Positions 42,208-51,490 of a stretch of 64,000 bases of DNA are shown in pieces (position 1 is the stretch's first letter; every line of letters starts with the position of its first letter). The position numbers and the translations under genes are program-made. The notes beneath the pieces are model-generated. The model ran no database searches, was not told the DNA's origin, and saw only the letters and a list, made by a program, of their open reading frames with translations. The stretch is from Pseudomonas entomophila (GTDB lineage: Bacteria > Pseudomonadota > Gammaproteobacteria > Pseudomonadales > Pseudomonadaceae), in assembly GCF_018417595.1 (NCBI RefSeq), contig NZ_CP070982.1:3826001-3890000 (forward strand), given 5' to 3'.

Positions 42208-44259
42208 ATGCGCCCCACCCTCCCCTACTCCCTACTGGCCCTGTTCGTCGCCGGCACAACCCAGGCCGCCAACCACGTCGAGCTCGACCAGGTGCTGATC
42301 CAGGACCAGCAGCAGACTGATCTGGAAGCCGCCGCCGACCACCTGCGTGAAATCCCCGGCGCCAGCAATCTGGTGGACATGGACAAGGTGGGCCAAGGCC
42401 GAGTGGCGAGCAATCAGGACGTGCTGGCCTACCAGCCTGGGGTGTTCGCCCAGTCGGCGGGCAACGACGGCATCAAGCTGTCGATCCGTGGTTCGGGCAT
42501 CAACCGCGCGCCGGGCGCCCACGGCTCCGGTGTGTACACGATGTTCGACGGCCTGCCGCTGACCGGCCCGGGCGGCACCCCCTACGAACTGTTCGAACCG
42601 CTGTGGCTGAGCCGCGCCGAAGTGCTGCGCGGCGCCAACGGTTTCGACCAGGGATCACTGGCCTTGGGCGGCGCGATCAACTATGTGACCCACACCGGCC
42701 ATGATGCGGCGCCCCTGCAGGTGCGCTACGAAGCCGGCAGCCGTGGCTACCAGCATCGGCATATCAGCTCCGGCCAGGTGCTGGGCAACCTCGACTACTA
42801 CGTGGCCCTGACCGATGCCGAGTACGACGGCTACCAGCACCACAGCAGCGGCAGCGCCAAGGGCATCGCGGCCAACGTCGGCTACCGCTTCAACCCGAAC
42901 CTGGAGACGCGCTTCTACCTGCGCTACCGGGAAACCGAGAACGACCTGGCCGGGCGCCTGACCAAGGACCAGATCAAGCACCACCCCCGCGCCGCCAACC
43001 CAACCTACCTGGCCCGTGACGATAGCCGCCCGCAACCGGGCAGTACCTGGGTGGGCAACAAGACCACCTTCTTCCTGGATGACGATTCGCGCCTCGAGAC
43101 GGGGCTGGTCTATCACGACTACCCGATGGACCTGCGCGAGGGGCCGATGCGCCTGAAAGTCGCCTACACCGACGTCAGCGGTACACTGAACTACTTGCGT
43201 CGTGACACCCTGCTCGGCCATGAGAGCAAGACCACCCTCGGCTGGCGCACCACCAAGCACCTGCCCAACAGCGGCGCCTCGCAGTTCGCCCGCACCAGCG
43301 GTGACAACTTCGGTGCCCGCACCCGCGACTTCAGCTATCAGGGCTCGGACACCGTGCTGCATGCGAGCAACGATCTGGAGCTGATTCCCGACCTGTGGCT
43401 GACCACGGGCCTGGCGATGATCTACACCCGCCGCGAGAGCGACGTCACTTACCCAACCACGGGTGGCAAGGTCAGCCAGCATGATTGGGACTATGCCCCG
43501 CGACTGGGCCTGCGCTACGACATCCGCCCGGACCTGCAGGTCTACGGCAACCTCAGTCGCTCGGTGGAGCCGCCGCACCCGTGGTCGCTGGTCTGGAGTG
43601 CGCCGGTCGCCAACCAGCCAATGAAGATGCAGAACCAGACCGCCACCACCCTGGAACTCGGCGCCCGTGGCGATTCTGCACTGGGGCGTTGGGACCTGGC
43701 CTGGTACTACGCCCAGGTACGCCACGAACTGCTGAACGTGGAAGTCGTGCAAGGTTTACCGTTCAAGGAGTTCAACGCCAGTCCCACCGTGCACCAGGGC
43801 ATGGAAGCTGGCCTGGACAGCCTCCTCTGGGAGCAACCCGGCACCGGCAAGCTCAGCCTGCGCCAGGCCTACACCTTCAGCGACTTCCACTACCGCGACG
43901 ACGACAAGTTCGGCGACAACCGCCTGCCAGGCATCCCCATGCATTACTACCAGGCCGAACTGCGCTACGACTGGCCGAGTGGCTTCTACGCCGGGGTGAA
44001 CACGCAGATGGCCTCCAAGGTGCAGGTGGACTACGCCAACAGCTACCACGCCGACGCCTATGCCCTGCTAGGCGCACGCCTGGGCTGGGATTCTCCGAAG
44101 CAGGACTGGCAGACCTGGCTGGACCTGCGCAACCTGACCAACAAGCGCTATGCGGCCACAGTGACGCCGGGGTACAACGACGCCGGGCAGGACATTGCCC
44201 GCTCGACGCCTGGGGAAGGGTTCGGGGTGTATGCGGGGGTTTCCTACAGTTTCCGCTGA
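42208..44259 (+). CDS. TonB-dependent outer-membrane receptor
   Basis: The ATG at 42208 opens a signal peptide (MRPTLPYSLLALFVAGTTQA) and 683 residues. The plug domain spans about 30-160, with LAYQPGVFAQSAGNDGIKLSIRGSGI and the LRGANGFDQGSLALGGAINYVT strand. A 22-strand barrel follows and ends in aromatic Phe-Arg (VYAGVSYSFR). It belongs with the FecA/IutA-like ferric-siderophore receptors; the ligand is unknown. There is no FecR/FecI pair and no recognisable Fur box upstream. No Shine-Dalgarno is evident either. It lies alone between the nuo terminator and a REP pair. Confidence 0.88.
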   Translation: MRPTLPYSLLALFVAGTTQAANHVELDQVLIQDQQQTDLEAAADHLREIPGASNLVDMDKVGQGRVASNQDVLAYQPGVFAQSAGNDGIKLSIRGSGINRAPGAHGSGVYTMFDGLPLTGPGGTPYELFEPLWLSRAEVLRGANGFDQGSLALGGAINYVTHTGHDAAPLQVRYEAGSRGYQHRHISSGQVLGNLDYYVALTDAEYDGYQHHSSGSAKGIAANVGYRFNPNLETRFYLRYRETENDLAGRLTKDQIKHHPRAANPTYLARDDSRPQPGSTWVGNKTTFFLDDDSRLETGLVYHDYPMDLREGPMRLKVAYTDVSGTLNYLRRDTLLGHESKTTLGWRTTKHLPNSGASQFARTSGDNFGARTRDFSYQGSDTVLHASNDLELIPDLWLTTGLAMIYTRRESDVTYPTTGGKVSQHDWDYAPRLGLRYDIRPDLQVYGNLSRSVEPPHPWSLVWSAPVANQPMKMQNQTATTLELGARGDSALGRWDLAWYYAQVRHELLNVEVVQGLPFKEFNASPTVHQGMEAGLDSLLWEQPGTGKLSLRQAYTFSDFHYRDDDKFGDNRLPGIPMHYYQAELRYDWPSGFYAGVNTQMASKVQVDYANSYHADAYALLGARLGWDSPKQDWQTWLDLRNLTNKRYAATVTPGYNDAGQDIARSTPGEGFGVYAGVSYSFR

Positions 44260-44330
44260 TCACTGGCCCTGTTCGCCGGCGAGCCGGCCCTCATGGAGCA
44301 AGACATGACCCATTGATTCGGTCAGACCTC

Positions 44331-44416
44331 TGTAGGAGCGGCTTTAGCCGCGATCACCCGCGAAGCGGGTACCAGGCACCGCGTTGCCTGCATCGCGGCT
44401 AAAGCCGCTCCTACAG
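44331..44416. repeat. REP pair, supplying the stop codon of the adjacent permease gene
   Basis: TGTAGGAGCGGCTTTAGCCG at 44331 and CGGCTAAAGCCGCTCCTACA ending at 44415 are the inverted arms. The CTAC at 44411-44414 provides the minus-strand TAG stop of the downstream-reading PerM-like gene. Confidence 0.92.
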
Positions 44417-45475
44417 AGGCAACTGCACCTGCGGCTTGCCCGACACGAAGATCGCCCAGCTCGACACGAACAACGCCGCGATCAACGGCCCGATCACGAA
44501 CCCGTTGAGCCCGAACACTGCCAGCCCACCCAGGGTCGACACCAGCACCAGGTAATCCGGCATCCGTGTATCCTTGCCCACCAGGATCGGCCGCAACAGG
44601 TTGTCCACCAGCCCGATCACCAGCACCCCGAAAGCGATTAGCACGATCCCCTGCCACGTTGCCCCGGTCAGCAGGAAGTACGCCGCCACCGGCCCCCAGA
44701 CGATCCCCGCGCCCACCGCCGGCAACAGCGACAGGAACGCCATCAGCACCGCCCAGACCAGCGCGCTGGGGATATCCAGCACCCAGAAGATCAGCCCGCC
44801 CAATGCCCCCTGGGTGATCGCCACCAGCAGGTTGCCCTTGACCGTCGCCCGCACCACGCGCTTGAACTTCAGCTGCAGCCGGCGTTTCTGTTGCTCAGGC
44901 AATGGCACAGCCTGGCGCACCTTGCGCGCGACTTCCGCCCCCTCGCGCAGAAAGAAGAACAGCAGGTAGAGCATGATGCCGAAGCTCACCAGGAACTCGA
45001 AGGTGCCCTGGCCGAAGCTGAACGCCTGGCCCGCGAGGAACTGGCTGCCTTGGGTAGCCCACTTGCTGATCTTGTCACGCAGGCCGTCGAGGTTGCCCAT
45101 GCCAATGCGGTCGAGGAAATGCTGGGCATAGACCGGCAGCATGTCCTTGCCGCGCTCGATATAGCCGGCGATATCCAACTGGCCGCTCTCGATGCGCTGG
45201 TACAACGCGGCGCCCTCCTGCACCAGCAAGGCACTGATGATGATCACCGGCAGCACGGCGATCAGCAGGCAAGTCATCAGCGCCGCCGCCGTCGCCAGGT
45301 TGCGCCGCCCACCGCAGCGCAACAGCAGGTGGCGCTGCAAGGGCGAGAAAAGAATCCCGAGGATCACCGCCCAGAAGATCGCACCCGCGTATGGCAGCAG
45401 GATCCACAGGAAGGCGATGGTCACCAGGGCCAGCAACACGGTCAGGGCTTTGTTCTGCAGCACTGTTTCGTTCAT
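44411..45475 (-). CDS. AI-2E transporter family (PerM-like) membrane protein
   Basis: Start chosen at the ATG at 45475 (MNETVLQNKALTVLL), which has GAGGA at proper spacing; an ATG six bases earlier overlaps that site. The product is 354 residues with about eight membrane helices. The family pattern is clear: an N-terminal helix pair, a long periplasmic or cytoplasmic helical stretch (residues 80-140), and the C-terminal LLPAVGAGIVWGPVAAYFLL and LVDNLLRPILVGKDTRMPDYLVLVSTLGGL signature. Family members export AI-2 or act as Na+/H+ antiporters; substrate unclear. The TAG stop is the first triplet of the neighbouring REP. Confidence 0.88.
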   Translation of the reverse strand: MNETVLQNKALTVLLALVTIAFLWILLPYAGAIFWAVILGILFSPLQRHLLLRCGGRRNLATAAALMTCLLIAVLPVIIISALLVQEGAALYQRIESGQLDIAGYIERGKDMLPVYAQHFLDRIGMGNLDGLRDKISKWATQGSQFLAGQAFSFGQGTFEFLVSFGIMLYLLFFFLREGAEVARKVRQAVPLPEQQKRRLQLKFKRVVRATVKGNLLVAITQGALGGLIFWVLDIPSALVWAVLMAFLSLLPAVGAGIVWGPVAAYFLLTGATWQGIVLIAFGVLVIGLVDNLLRPILVGKDTRMPDYLVLVSTLGGLAVFGLNGFVIGPLIAALFVSSWAIFVSGKPQVQLPL

Positions 45476-45600
45476 GGGCATTCCTCATGGGCTCAACCAT
45501 TTAGTGCCTCGCCCATCGCCAAAAGTGCCGTTGACCCAGATCAATACCCACTGATGGCCAGCAACTTAGCATCCGCGCCTTTTGCCCCCCGGTGCGCACC

Positions 45601-46926
45601 ATGACCTCCTTCGCCAAGCCCGAACTGCTCGCCCCCGCCGGCACCCTCAAGACCATGCGCTACGCTTTCGCCTACGGCGCCGATGCGGTCTATGCCGGCC
45701 AGCCGCGCTACAGCCTGCGGGTGCGCAACAACGAATTCGACCACGCCAACCTGGCCCTCGGTATCCAGGAGGCCCATGCCCTGGGCAAGCAGTTCTACGT
45801 GGTGGTCAACATCGCCCCGCACAACGCCAAGCTGAAGACCTTCCTCAAGGACCTCGCGCCGGTGATCGAGATGGGCCCGGACGCGCTGATCATGTCCGAC
45901 CCCGGGCTGATCATGCTGGTGCGCCAGCACTTCCCGCAGATGCCCATCCACCTCTCGGTGCAAGCCAACACGGTGAATTGGGCCAGCGTGAAGTTCTGGC
46001 AGGGCATGGGCCTGACCCGGGTGATCCTGTCGCGGGAACTGTCACTGGAAGAGATCGAGGAGATTCGCCAGCAGGTGCCGGACATGGAGCTGGAAGTCTT
46101 CGTCCACGGCGCACTGTGCATGGCCTACTCCGGGCGCTGCCTGCTGTCGGGCTACTTGAACAAACGCGACGCCAACCAGGGCACCTGCACCAATGCCTGC
46201 CGCTGGAAGTACGAAGCGACCCCGGCCGCCGAGAACGCCACCGGCGACATCGTCCGCGAGTTCGAGCCGACGCTGGGCATCGGCGCCCCCACCGACCAGG
46301 TGTTCCTGTTGCAGGAGTCCAGCCGCCCGGGTGAGGAAATGCCGGCGTTCGAGGACGAGCACGGCACCTATATCATGAACGCCAAGGACCTGCGCGCGAT
46401 CCAGCACGTCGAGCGCCTGAGCCACATGGGTGTACATTCGCTGAAGATCGAGGGGCGCACCAAATCGCACTTCTATTGCGCCCGCGCCGTGCAGTCGTAC
46501 CGCCAGGCCATCGACGACGCGGTGGCCGGGCGACCGTTCGACCGTGGCTTGATGGACAACCTTGAATCCCTTGCCCAGCGCGGCTACACCGAAGGCTTCC
46601 TGCGCCGTCACGTGCACGATGAATACCAGAACTACCAGCGTGGCAACTCGGTATCCGAGCGCCAGCAGTTCGTCGGCGAACTGACCGGGGCACGGGTCGA
46701 TGGCCTGGCCGAAGTCAAGGTGAAGAACCGTTTCGCCGTAGGCGACCACCTGGAGCTGATGACCCCACGCGGCAACTACCATTTCGACCTCGAGCGGATG
46801 CGTGATCGCCTGCAACAACCACTGCAGATCGCGCCCGGCGATGGTCACACCGTGTATCTGCCCATTCCCGAGCAGGTGTCATTGACGTACGGCTTGCTGA
46901 TGCGTGACCTGCCTGACGTGCCGTGA
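45601..46926 (+). CDS. trhP: tRNA 5-hydroxyuridine modification protein TrhP (U32 peptidase family, YegQ)
   Basis: About 441 residues. ELLAPAGTLKTMRYAFAYGADAVYAG is the U32 N-terminal signature. The Fe-S cysteines lie in VFVHGALCMAYSGRCLLSGY...NQGTCTNACRW. IEGRTKSHFYCARAVQSYRQ and the C-terminal Fapy-like domain complete the YegQ type. In E. coli YegQ/TrhP is needed for prephenate-dependent hydroxylation of U34 in tRNA. The start at 45601 lacks a Shine-Dalgarno; a GTG at 45592 is the alternative. Its TGA directly abuts the stop of the convergent gene. Confidence 0.9.
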   Translation: MTSFAKPELLAPAGTLKTMRYAFAYGADAVYAGQPRYSLRVRNNEFDHANLALGIQEAHALGKQFYVVVNIAPHNAKLKTFLKDLAPVIEMGPDALIMSDPGLIMLVRQHFPQMPIHLSVQANTVNWASVKFWQGMGLTRVILSRELSLEEIEEIRQQVPDMELEVFVHGALCMAYSGRCLLSGYLNKRDANQGTCTNACRWKYEATPAAENATGDIVREFEPTLGIGAPTDQVFLLQESSRPGEEMPAFEDEHGTYIMNAKDLRAIQHVERLSHMGVHSLKIEGRTKSHFYCARAVQSYRQAIDDAVAGRPFDRGLMDNLESLAQRGYTEGFLRRHVHDEYQNYQRGNSVSERQQFVGELTGARVDGLAEVKVKNRFAVGDHLELMTPRGNYHFDLERMRDRLQQPLQIAPGDGHTVYLPIPEQVSLTYGLLMRDLPDVP

Positions 46927-47583
46927 TCAGTCGATTGGCATTTCGAGGAGCGCGCGCCGCGACCAACGAGTCAGATCCTGCTGGATCTGCTCGCGAAAGT
47001 CGGCGAAACGCTCCCGGTCAAAACAATAGGCGGTGCCGATCTTCCACACCACGATGTCGCGGCGGACTTCGCTCCAGAAGTCGAAGTCACGCATCTCGAC
47101 CGTTGCGTTCAGCCTGAAGGCATAGACCGCGAAGCTGATCCGGCCTTGGGCATCCTTGTAGCAGGGTGTCACCATGAACGAGGAAGATTGGCCATCCTGC
47201 GTGCCCCGCTCGAAGAACCTCCTGGCGAACGCGCTGCCGCGCAACACCTCCAGGGCATCGCGTGCCTGCCTGGCCAAAAGCGCTGGAACACCACCTGCAC
47301 CGATGGGGCCGAGCTGGGCCTCGAAGTCGGTATAGCTACCCACCACCCGCGGGGGATGGCTCAGGCTCTCCAGGCTGATACAACCATGCTTTTCGAGACG
47401 GTTGCGAAAACGGTCCAGCCAGCTCTTCCAGAGCTCCTGGTGATCGAAGAAGCGATTGGCGAATCCTTCGGCGTGATCCAGCAGGTCGAGCACATCGCCA
47501 CGCTCCTCCCGAGAGAGGTAGGGGCCAAGGCCGATCAGGTTGGACTCGGATTGCGAAAGTGAAACCAGCGAAGGTGGGATCAT
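46927..47583 (-). CDS. Hypothetical protein, no recognised family
   Basis: A 218-residue soluble protein with no signal peptide or membrane segment. It is rich in Arg, Glu and Phe. Segments such as EERGDVLDLLDHAEGFANRFFDHQELWKSWLDRFRNRLE are helical, and RRDIVVWKIGTAYCFDRERFADFREQI suggests an alpha/beta C-terminal half. The start ATG at 47583 has a weak upstream site. Base composition is slightly less GC-biased than its neighbours and the gene abuts trhP stop to stop, which fits later acquisition. No toxin, nuclease or immunity motif was recognised. Confidence 0.72.
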   Translation of the reverse strand: MIPPSLVSLSQSESNLIGLGPYLSREERGDVLDLLDHAEGFANRFFDHQELWKSWLDRFRNRLEKHGCISLESLSHPPRVVGSYTDFEAQLGPIGAGGVPALLARQARDALEVLRGSAFARRFFERGTQDGQSSSFMVTPCYKDAQGRISFAVYAFRLNATVEMRDFDFWSEVRRDIVVWKIGTAYCFDRERFADFREQIQQDLTRWSRRALLEMPID

Positions 47584-47718
47584 GGTCGTTTAGTCAGTCA
47601 GAAAACAGAAGTGCACCCTAGAGGTCGAATCGGCGAGCCGGCATAGGGAACCCCTGCCTTGCAGACGTTCAGAAAGGTGATAGCTACGGCTATGGGAGTA
47701 GCCGCGACACTGCAATTG

Positions 47719-47734
47719 CTGACAAATCTGTAAT
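47719..47734 (+). promoter_or_regulatory. CopR-type binding box upstream of copA
   Basis: CTGACA-AATCT-GTAAT matches, as remembered, the CTGACA-N5-GTAAT motif reported for P. aeruginosa CopR. It lies 67 bases before the copA start. A second half-site, CTGTCAG, follows at about 47750. The copRS regulator genes are not in the window. Confidence 0.65.
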
Positions 47735-47801
47735 CCGCATCTCAGGTATCTGTCAGGCGCGGGCAGCGAGGATCGTGGCACTTTCGTAGCGAGAGCACGC
47801 C

Positions 47802-49538
47802 ATGCCACCAGCACCAACCCGCCGCACCTTCGTCAAGGGCCTGGGCGCCGCCACCACCCTCGCCGGCCTGGGCCTCTGGCGCCCACTGGCCCAGGCCGCC
47901 GAGGGCCGGCGCCCTTTGCACGACCTCAGCGGCCAGCAGTTCGAACTGTTCATCGGCCAGACCCCGGTCAATATCACCGGCCGTCCACGCACCGCGCAGA
48001 CCATCAATGGCAGCCTGCCTGGCCCGCAGCTGCGTTGGCGCGAAGGCGACACCGTGACCCTGCGCGTGCGCAACCGCCTGGGCCAGCCCACCTCGATCCA
48101 CTGGCACGGCATCATCCTGCCGGCCAACATGGACGGCGTGCCAGGGCTGAGCTTCGCCGGCATCGAACCCGGTGGCGACTACCTCTACCAGTTCACCCTG
48201 CGCCAGAGCGGCACCTACTGGTACCACAGCCACTCCGGGTTGCAGGAGCAGGCCGGCGTATACGGGGCCATCGTCATCGATCCGCGCGGACCGGAGCCGC
48301 ACCAGTACCAGCGCGACCATGTACTGCTGTTCAGCGACTGGTCGGACCAGGCGCCGGAGGCGTTGATGGCCACGCTTAAAAAACAGTCCGACGCCTTCAA
48401 CTACCACAAACGCACGGTCGGCGACTTCGTCGACGATGTCGCCGAAAACGGCGGGAGCAAGGCCGTCGACAACCGCTGGGGCTGGGCAAAAATGCGTATG
48501 AGCCCCACCGACCTCGCCGACATCAGCGCCGCCAGCTACACCTACCTGCTCAACGGCCAGCCACCGGATGGCAATTTCACCTGCCTGTTCCAACCTGGCG
48601 AGACTGTGCGCCTGCGTCTGATCAACGCCTCGGCGATGACCTACTTCGACTTCCGCATCCCGGGCTTGAAGCTCACGGTGATCGCCGCCGACGGCCTGGC
48701 CGTGACGCCCGTGACCGTGGACGAGCTGCGCATTGCCGTAGCCGAAACCTATGACGTGCTGGTGACCGTGGGTGATCTGCCCGCCTACACCCTTTTCGCC
48801 CAAAGCATGGACCGCACCGGCTTCGCCCGTGGCACCCTGGCTCGCGTGGCCGGTTTGCAGGCTCCCGTGCCCGAGCCGGATCCGCGCCCGGTACTGACCA
48901 TGGACGACATGGGGCACGGCGGCATGGGCCAGATGGATCACTCGAACATGGCGGCGATGGATCACGGCAACATGGCGGGCATGGACCACTCGGCCATGGC
49001 CGGCATGGCCATGATGCAACGCCATCCCGCCAGCGAAACCGACAACCCGTTGGTGGACATGCAGACCATGGCGCCCCGCGCCAACCTGGCCGACCCCGGC
49101 ATAGGCCTGCGCGACAACGGCCGCCGGGTGCTGACCTACGCCGACCTGCGCAGCCCCTACCCCGACCCGGACGGCCGCGAACCGTCGCGGGACATCGAAC
49201 TGCACCTGACCGGGCACATGGAGCGCTTCGCCTGGTCGTTCGACGGCATCAAGTTCAGCGACGCCGAGCCACTGCAGCTGAAATACGGCGAGCGGGTACG
49301 CATCACCCTGGTCAATGACACGATGATGACCCACCCCATCCACCTGCACGGCATGTGGAGCGACCTGGAGGATGAACAGGGGCGCTTCCTGGTACGCAAG
49401 CACACCATCGACATGCCCCCCGGCAGCCGCCGTAGCTACCGCGTCAGCGCCGACGCCCTGGGCCGCTGGGCCTATCACTGCCACCTGCTCTACCACATGG
49501 AGACCGGCATGTTCCGCGAGGTACGGGTCGATGAATGA
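47802..49538 (+). CDS. copA: Periplasmic multicopper oxidase CopA (copper resistance)
   Basis: The 578-residue protein has a Tat signal ([20 protein letters not shown]). Its three cupredoxin domains carry copper ligands in [24 protein letters not shown] and [13 protein letters not shown] (type 1, 2 and 3 sites). Between residues 370 and 405 is a Met/His-rich insert of MDHSNM/MDHGNM repeats, the CopA copper-binding region. It oxidises Cu(I) and sequesters copper in the periplasm. Its TGA overlaps the copB start by eight bases. Confidence 0.94.
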   Translation: MPPAPTRRTFVKGLGAATTLAGLGLWRPLAQAAEGRRPLHDLSGQQFELFIGQTPVNITGRPRTAQTINGSLPGPQLRWREGDTVTLRVRNRLGQPTSIHWHGIILPANMDGVPGLSFAGIEPGGDYLYQFTLRQSGTYWYHSHSGLQEQAGVYGAIVIDPRGPEPHQYQRDHVLLFSDWSDQAPEALMATLKKQSDAFNYHKRTVGDFVDDVAENGGSKAVDNRWGWAKMRMSPTDLADISAASYTYLLNGQPPDGNFTCLFQPGETVRLRLINASAMTYFDFRIPGLKLTVIAADGLAVTPVTVDELRIAVAETYDVLVTVGDLPAYTLFAQSMDRTGFARGTLARVAGLQAPVPEPDPRPVLTMDDMGHGGMGQMDHSNMAAMDHGNMAGMDHSAMAGMAMMQRHPASETDNPLVDMQTMAPRANLADPGIGLRDNGRRVLTYADLRSPYPDPDGREPSRDIELHLTGHMERFAWSFDGIKFSDAEPLQLKYGERVRITLVNDTMMTHPIHLHGMWSDLEDEQGRFLVRKHTIDMPPGSRRSYRVSADALGRWAYHCHLLYHMETGMFREVRVDE

Positions 49539-50430
49539 GATCTCCAACCGCCGCATCGTCACCGGTGTCGCGTTGCTTGCCCTGCTGGCCAGCGAACGCG
49601 CCCTGGCCGCTGGCATGGCGCCTATGAATCATGACGCCATGGACCACGGCCAGATGAGTCACGGTGCCATGCAAATGGACCACAGCCAGATGAATCACGC
49701 AGCGACGCCCCCCAGCCAACCACGCACACCGCTGCCAGCGATCACCGACGCCGACCGCCGCGCCGCATTCCCGCCACTGCCAGGACATCAGGTACACGAT
49801 CGGGCAACCAACTGGGCGGTGATCGTCGACCAGCTGGAATACCAGAACTTCGAAAGCAGCAGCGCTCTGAACTGGAATGCCAGCGCCTGGGTCGGGGGTG
49901 ATATCGACCGCCTGTGGCTGCGCAGTGAAGGCGAGCGGGAACAAGGCAAGACCCACAAAGCCGAACTGCAGGCACTTTGGGGCCATGCCATCAGCCCCTG
50001 GTGGGAGCTGGTCGGCGGGGTGCGCCAGGACTTCAAGCCCGCCAGCGGCCAGACCTGGGCCGCCTTCGGCATCCAGGGCACGCCGCTCTACGGCCTGGAA
50101 CTGGAGGCCACCGCCTATGCCGGCGAGCGACAGCAGACCGCACTGCGTCTGGAGGCCGGTTACGCTATGCTGCTGACCAACCGCTGGGTCCTCGAGCCCA
50201 CCGTCGAAGCCAACTTCTTCGGGCGCAACGACCCCGGACGCGAACAAGGCTCGGGCCTGGCCGAGAGCGAAGTGGGCCTGCGCCTGCGCTATGAGATCAC
50301 TCGCGCATTCGCGCCCTACGTCGGCGTAAGCTTCAACCGCCTGCACGGCAACCGCGCCGACCAGGCCCGGGAGGACGGCGAGGACATCGGCCAGACCCGC
50401 TTGGTGGCTGGGGTTCGCTTGCGCTTCTAG
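49531..50430 (+). CDS. copB: Copper resistance outer-membrane protein CopB
   Basis: A 299-residue protein starting at the ATG at 49531, inside the end of copA. It has a signal peptide (about 1-27), then a Met/His-rich stretch ([20 protein letters not shown]) that binds copper. The barrel domain from residue 90 includes [20 protein letters not shown] and ends [13 protein letters not shown]. CopB sits in the outer membrane and works with CopA. The longer frame starting at 49372 is copA in another phase. A REP pair follows. Confidence 0.92.
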   Translation: MNEISNRRIVTGVALLALLASERALAAGMAPMNHDAMDHGQMSHGAMQMDHSQMNHAATPPSQPRTPLPAITDADRRAAFPPLPGHQVHDRATNWAVIVDQLEYQNFESSSALNWNASAWVGGDIDRLWLRSEGEREQGKTHKAELQALWGHAISPWWELVGGVRQDFKPASGQTWAAFGIQGTPLYGLELEATAYAGERQQTALRLEAGYAMLLTNRWVLEPTVEANFFGRNDPGREQGSGLAESEVGLRLRYEITRAFAPYVGVSFNRLHGNRADQAREDGEDIGQTRLVAGVRLRF

Positions 50431-50447
50431 GCCCTGGCACCGGGCCT

Positions 50448-50534
50448 CTGTAGGAGCGGCTTCAGCCGCGATACAGGCACCGCGGTGAGTGGCACCCGCT
50501 TTGCGGGTGTTCGCGGCTAAAGCCGCTCCTACAG
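50448..50534. repeat. REP pair between copB and the DUF411 gene
   Basis: CTGTAGGAGCGGCTTCAGCC at 50448 and GGCTAAAGCCGCTCCTACAG ending at 50534. It splits the copper cluster into copAB and DUF411-yqaA, and could reduce read-through or protect the copAB transcript. Confidence 0.9.
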
Positions 50535-50584
50535 GGCCGGCGCTGAACCAACCCGATTCGTTTTGTTTCACAGGAGTTCCACCC

Positions 50585-51013
50585 ATGCTGCGCAAACACC
50601 TGCTCACCCTCGGCCTGCTGGCCATCACCGGCCTGGCCCAGGCCGCCGAGACCATCGACGTGTACCGCGACCCCAACTGCGGATGCTGCAAGCAATGGAT
50701 CAAGCACCTGAGCGATAACGGTTTCACCGTCAACGACCACGTCGAGCCGAACATGAGCGCGGTCAAACAACGCCTGGGGGTCGCGCCACGCCTGGCCTCC
50801 TGCCACACCGGGGTGATCAACGGCAAGTTCGTCGAGGGCCATGTGCCCGCCGAGCAAGTACGCCTGCTGGCCAAGCGCAATGACCTCAAGGGTATCGCGG
50901 TGCCAGGCATGCCCATGGGCTCGCCGGGCATGGAGATGGGTGACCACAAGGATCCATACCAGGTCATCGGCGTGACCCAGGACGATCAGGACATCGTGGT
51001 CGCCACTTACTGA
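50585..51013 (+). CDS. DUF411 periplasmic metal-binding protein
   Basis: The ATG at 50585 (CAGGAG upstream) opens a signal peptide (MLRKHLLTLGLLAITGLAQA) and 142 residues. The DUF411 motif YRDPNCGCCKQWIKHL (Cys-x-Cys-Cys) sits near residue 30 and a third cysteine in RLASCHTGVI near 80. A Met-rich loop PGMPMGSPGMEMGDHKDPYQ near the C terminus is a likely copper site. The family occurs in copper and silver resistance clusters, probably as a copper chaperone. The TGA overlaps the yqaA start (TGATG). Confidence 0.9.
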   Translation: MLRKHLLTLGLLAITGLAQAAETIDVYRDPNCGCCKQWIKHLSDNGFTVNDHVEPNMSAVKQRLGVAPRLASCHTGVINGKFVEGHVPAEQVRLLAKRNDLKGIAVPGMPMGSPGMEMGDHKDPYQVIGVTQDDQDIVVATY

Positions 51014-51450
51014 TGCTCAGTCTCTGGGCGCTGTTCCTCAGCGCCTTCGGCGCCGCCACCCTGCTGCCGTTGCAGTCCGAGGCCGTGCTGGTCGGGCTGC
51101 TGATCCGCGATCCCCAGGCCTGGCCGACCCTGCTGCTGGTCGCCACCCTGGGCAATGTGCTGGGGTCCATCGTCAACTGGGTCCTGGGCCGCGCCATCGA
51201 GCACTTGCGCGACCGTCGCGGGTTCCCGTTCAGCGCCAGCCAGCTTGAACGCGCCCAGCAGCGCTACCAGCGTTGGGGACAGTGGTCGTTATTGTTGAGC
51301 TGGATGCCGGTGATCGGCGATCCGCTCACACTGATCGCCGGGATCATGCGCGAACCCTTCTGGCGCTTCGTGTTACTGGTTACCCTCGCCAAGGGCGGGC
51401 GTTACATCGTGGTAGCGATGATTACCCTGGGCTGGTTCCATACTGCGTGA
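51013..51450 (+). CDS. YqaA family (SNARE-associated/DedA-like) membrane protein
   Basis: A 145-residue inner-membrane protein with four helices. The conserved segments are ATLLPLQSEAVLVGLL, ATLGNVLGSIVNWVLGR and the loop GQWSLLLSWMPVIGDPLTLIAGIMREPFWRFVLLV. The YqaA/DedA fold is tied to lipid flipping and envelope stability; YqaA itself is uncharacterised. Its start overlaps the DUF411 stop by one base, so it belongs to the same transcript and may help the membrane cope with copper. Confidence 0.88.
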   Translation: MLSLWALFLSAFGAATLLPLQSEAVLVGLLIRDPQAWPTLLLVATLGNVLGSIVNWVLGRAIEHLRDRRGFPFSASQLERAQQRYQRWGQWSLLLSWMPVIGDPLTLIAGIMREPFWRFVLLVTLAKGGRYIVVAMITLGWFHTA

Positions 51451-51468
51451 CTCCTTGGCGCCCTGTTC

Positions 51469-51490
51469 GCCAGCAAGCCGGCGCCTACAG
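51469..51490. repeat. REP-like single palindrome
   Basis: CGCCAGCAAGCCGGCGCCTACAG is a half-REP-like hairpin with core GCCGGCTTGC. Its CTA at 51485-51487 is the minus-strand TAG stop of the DinB gene. Confidence 0.65.
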
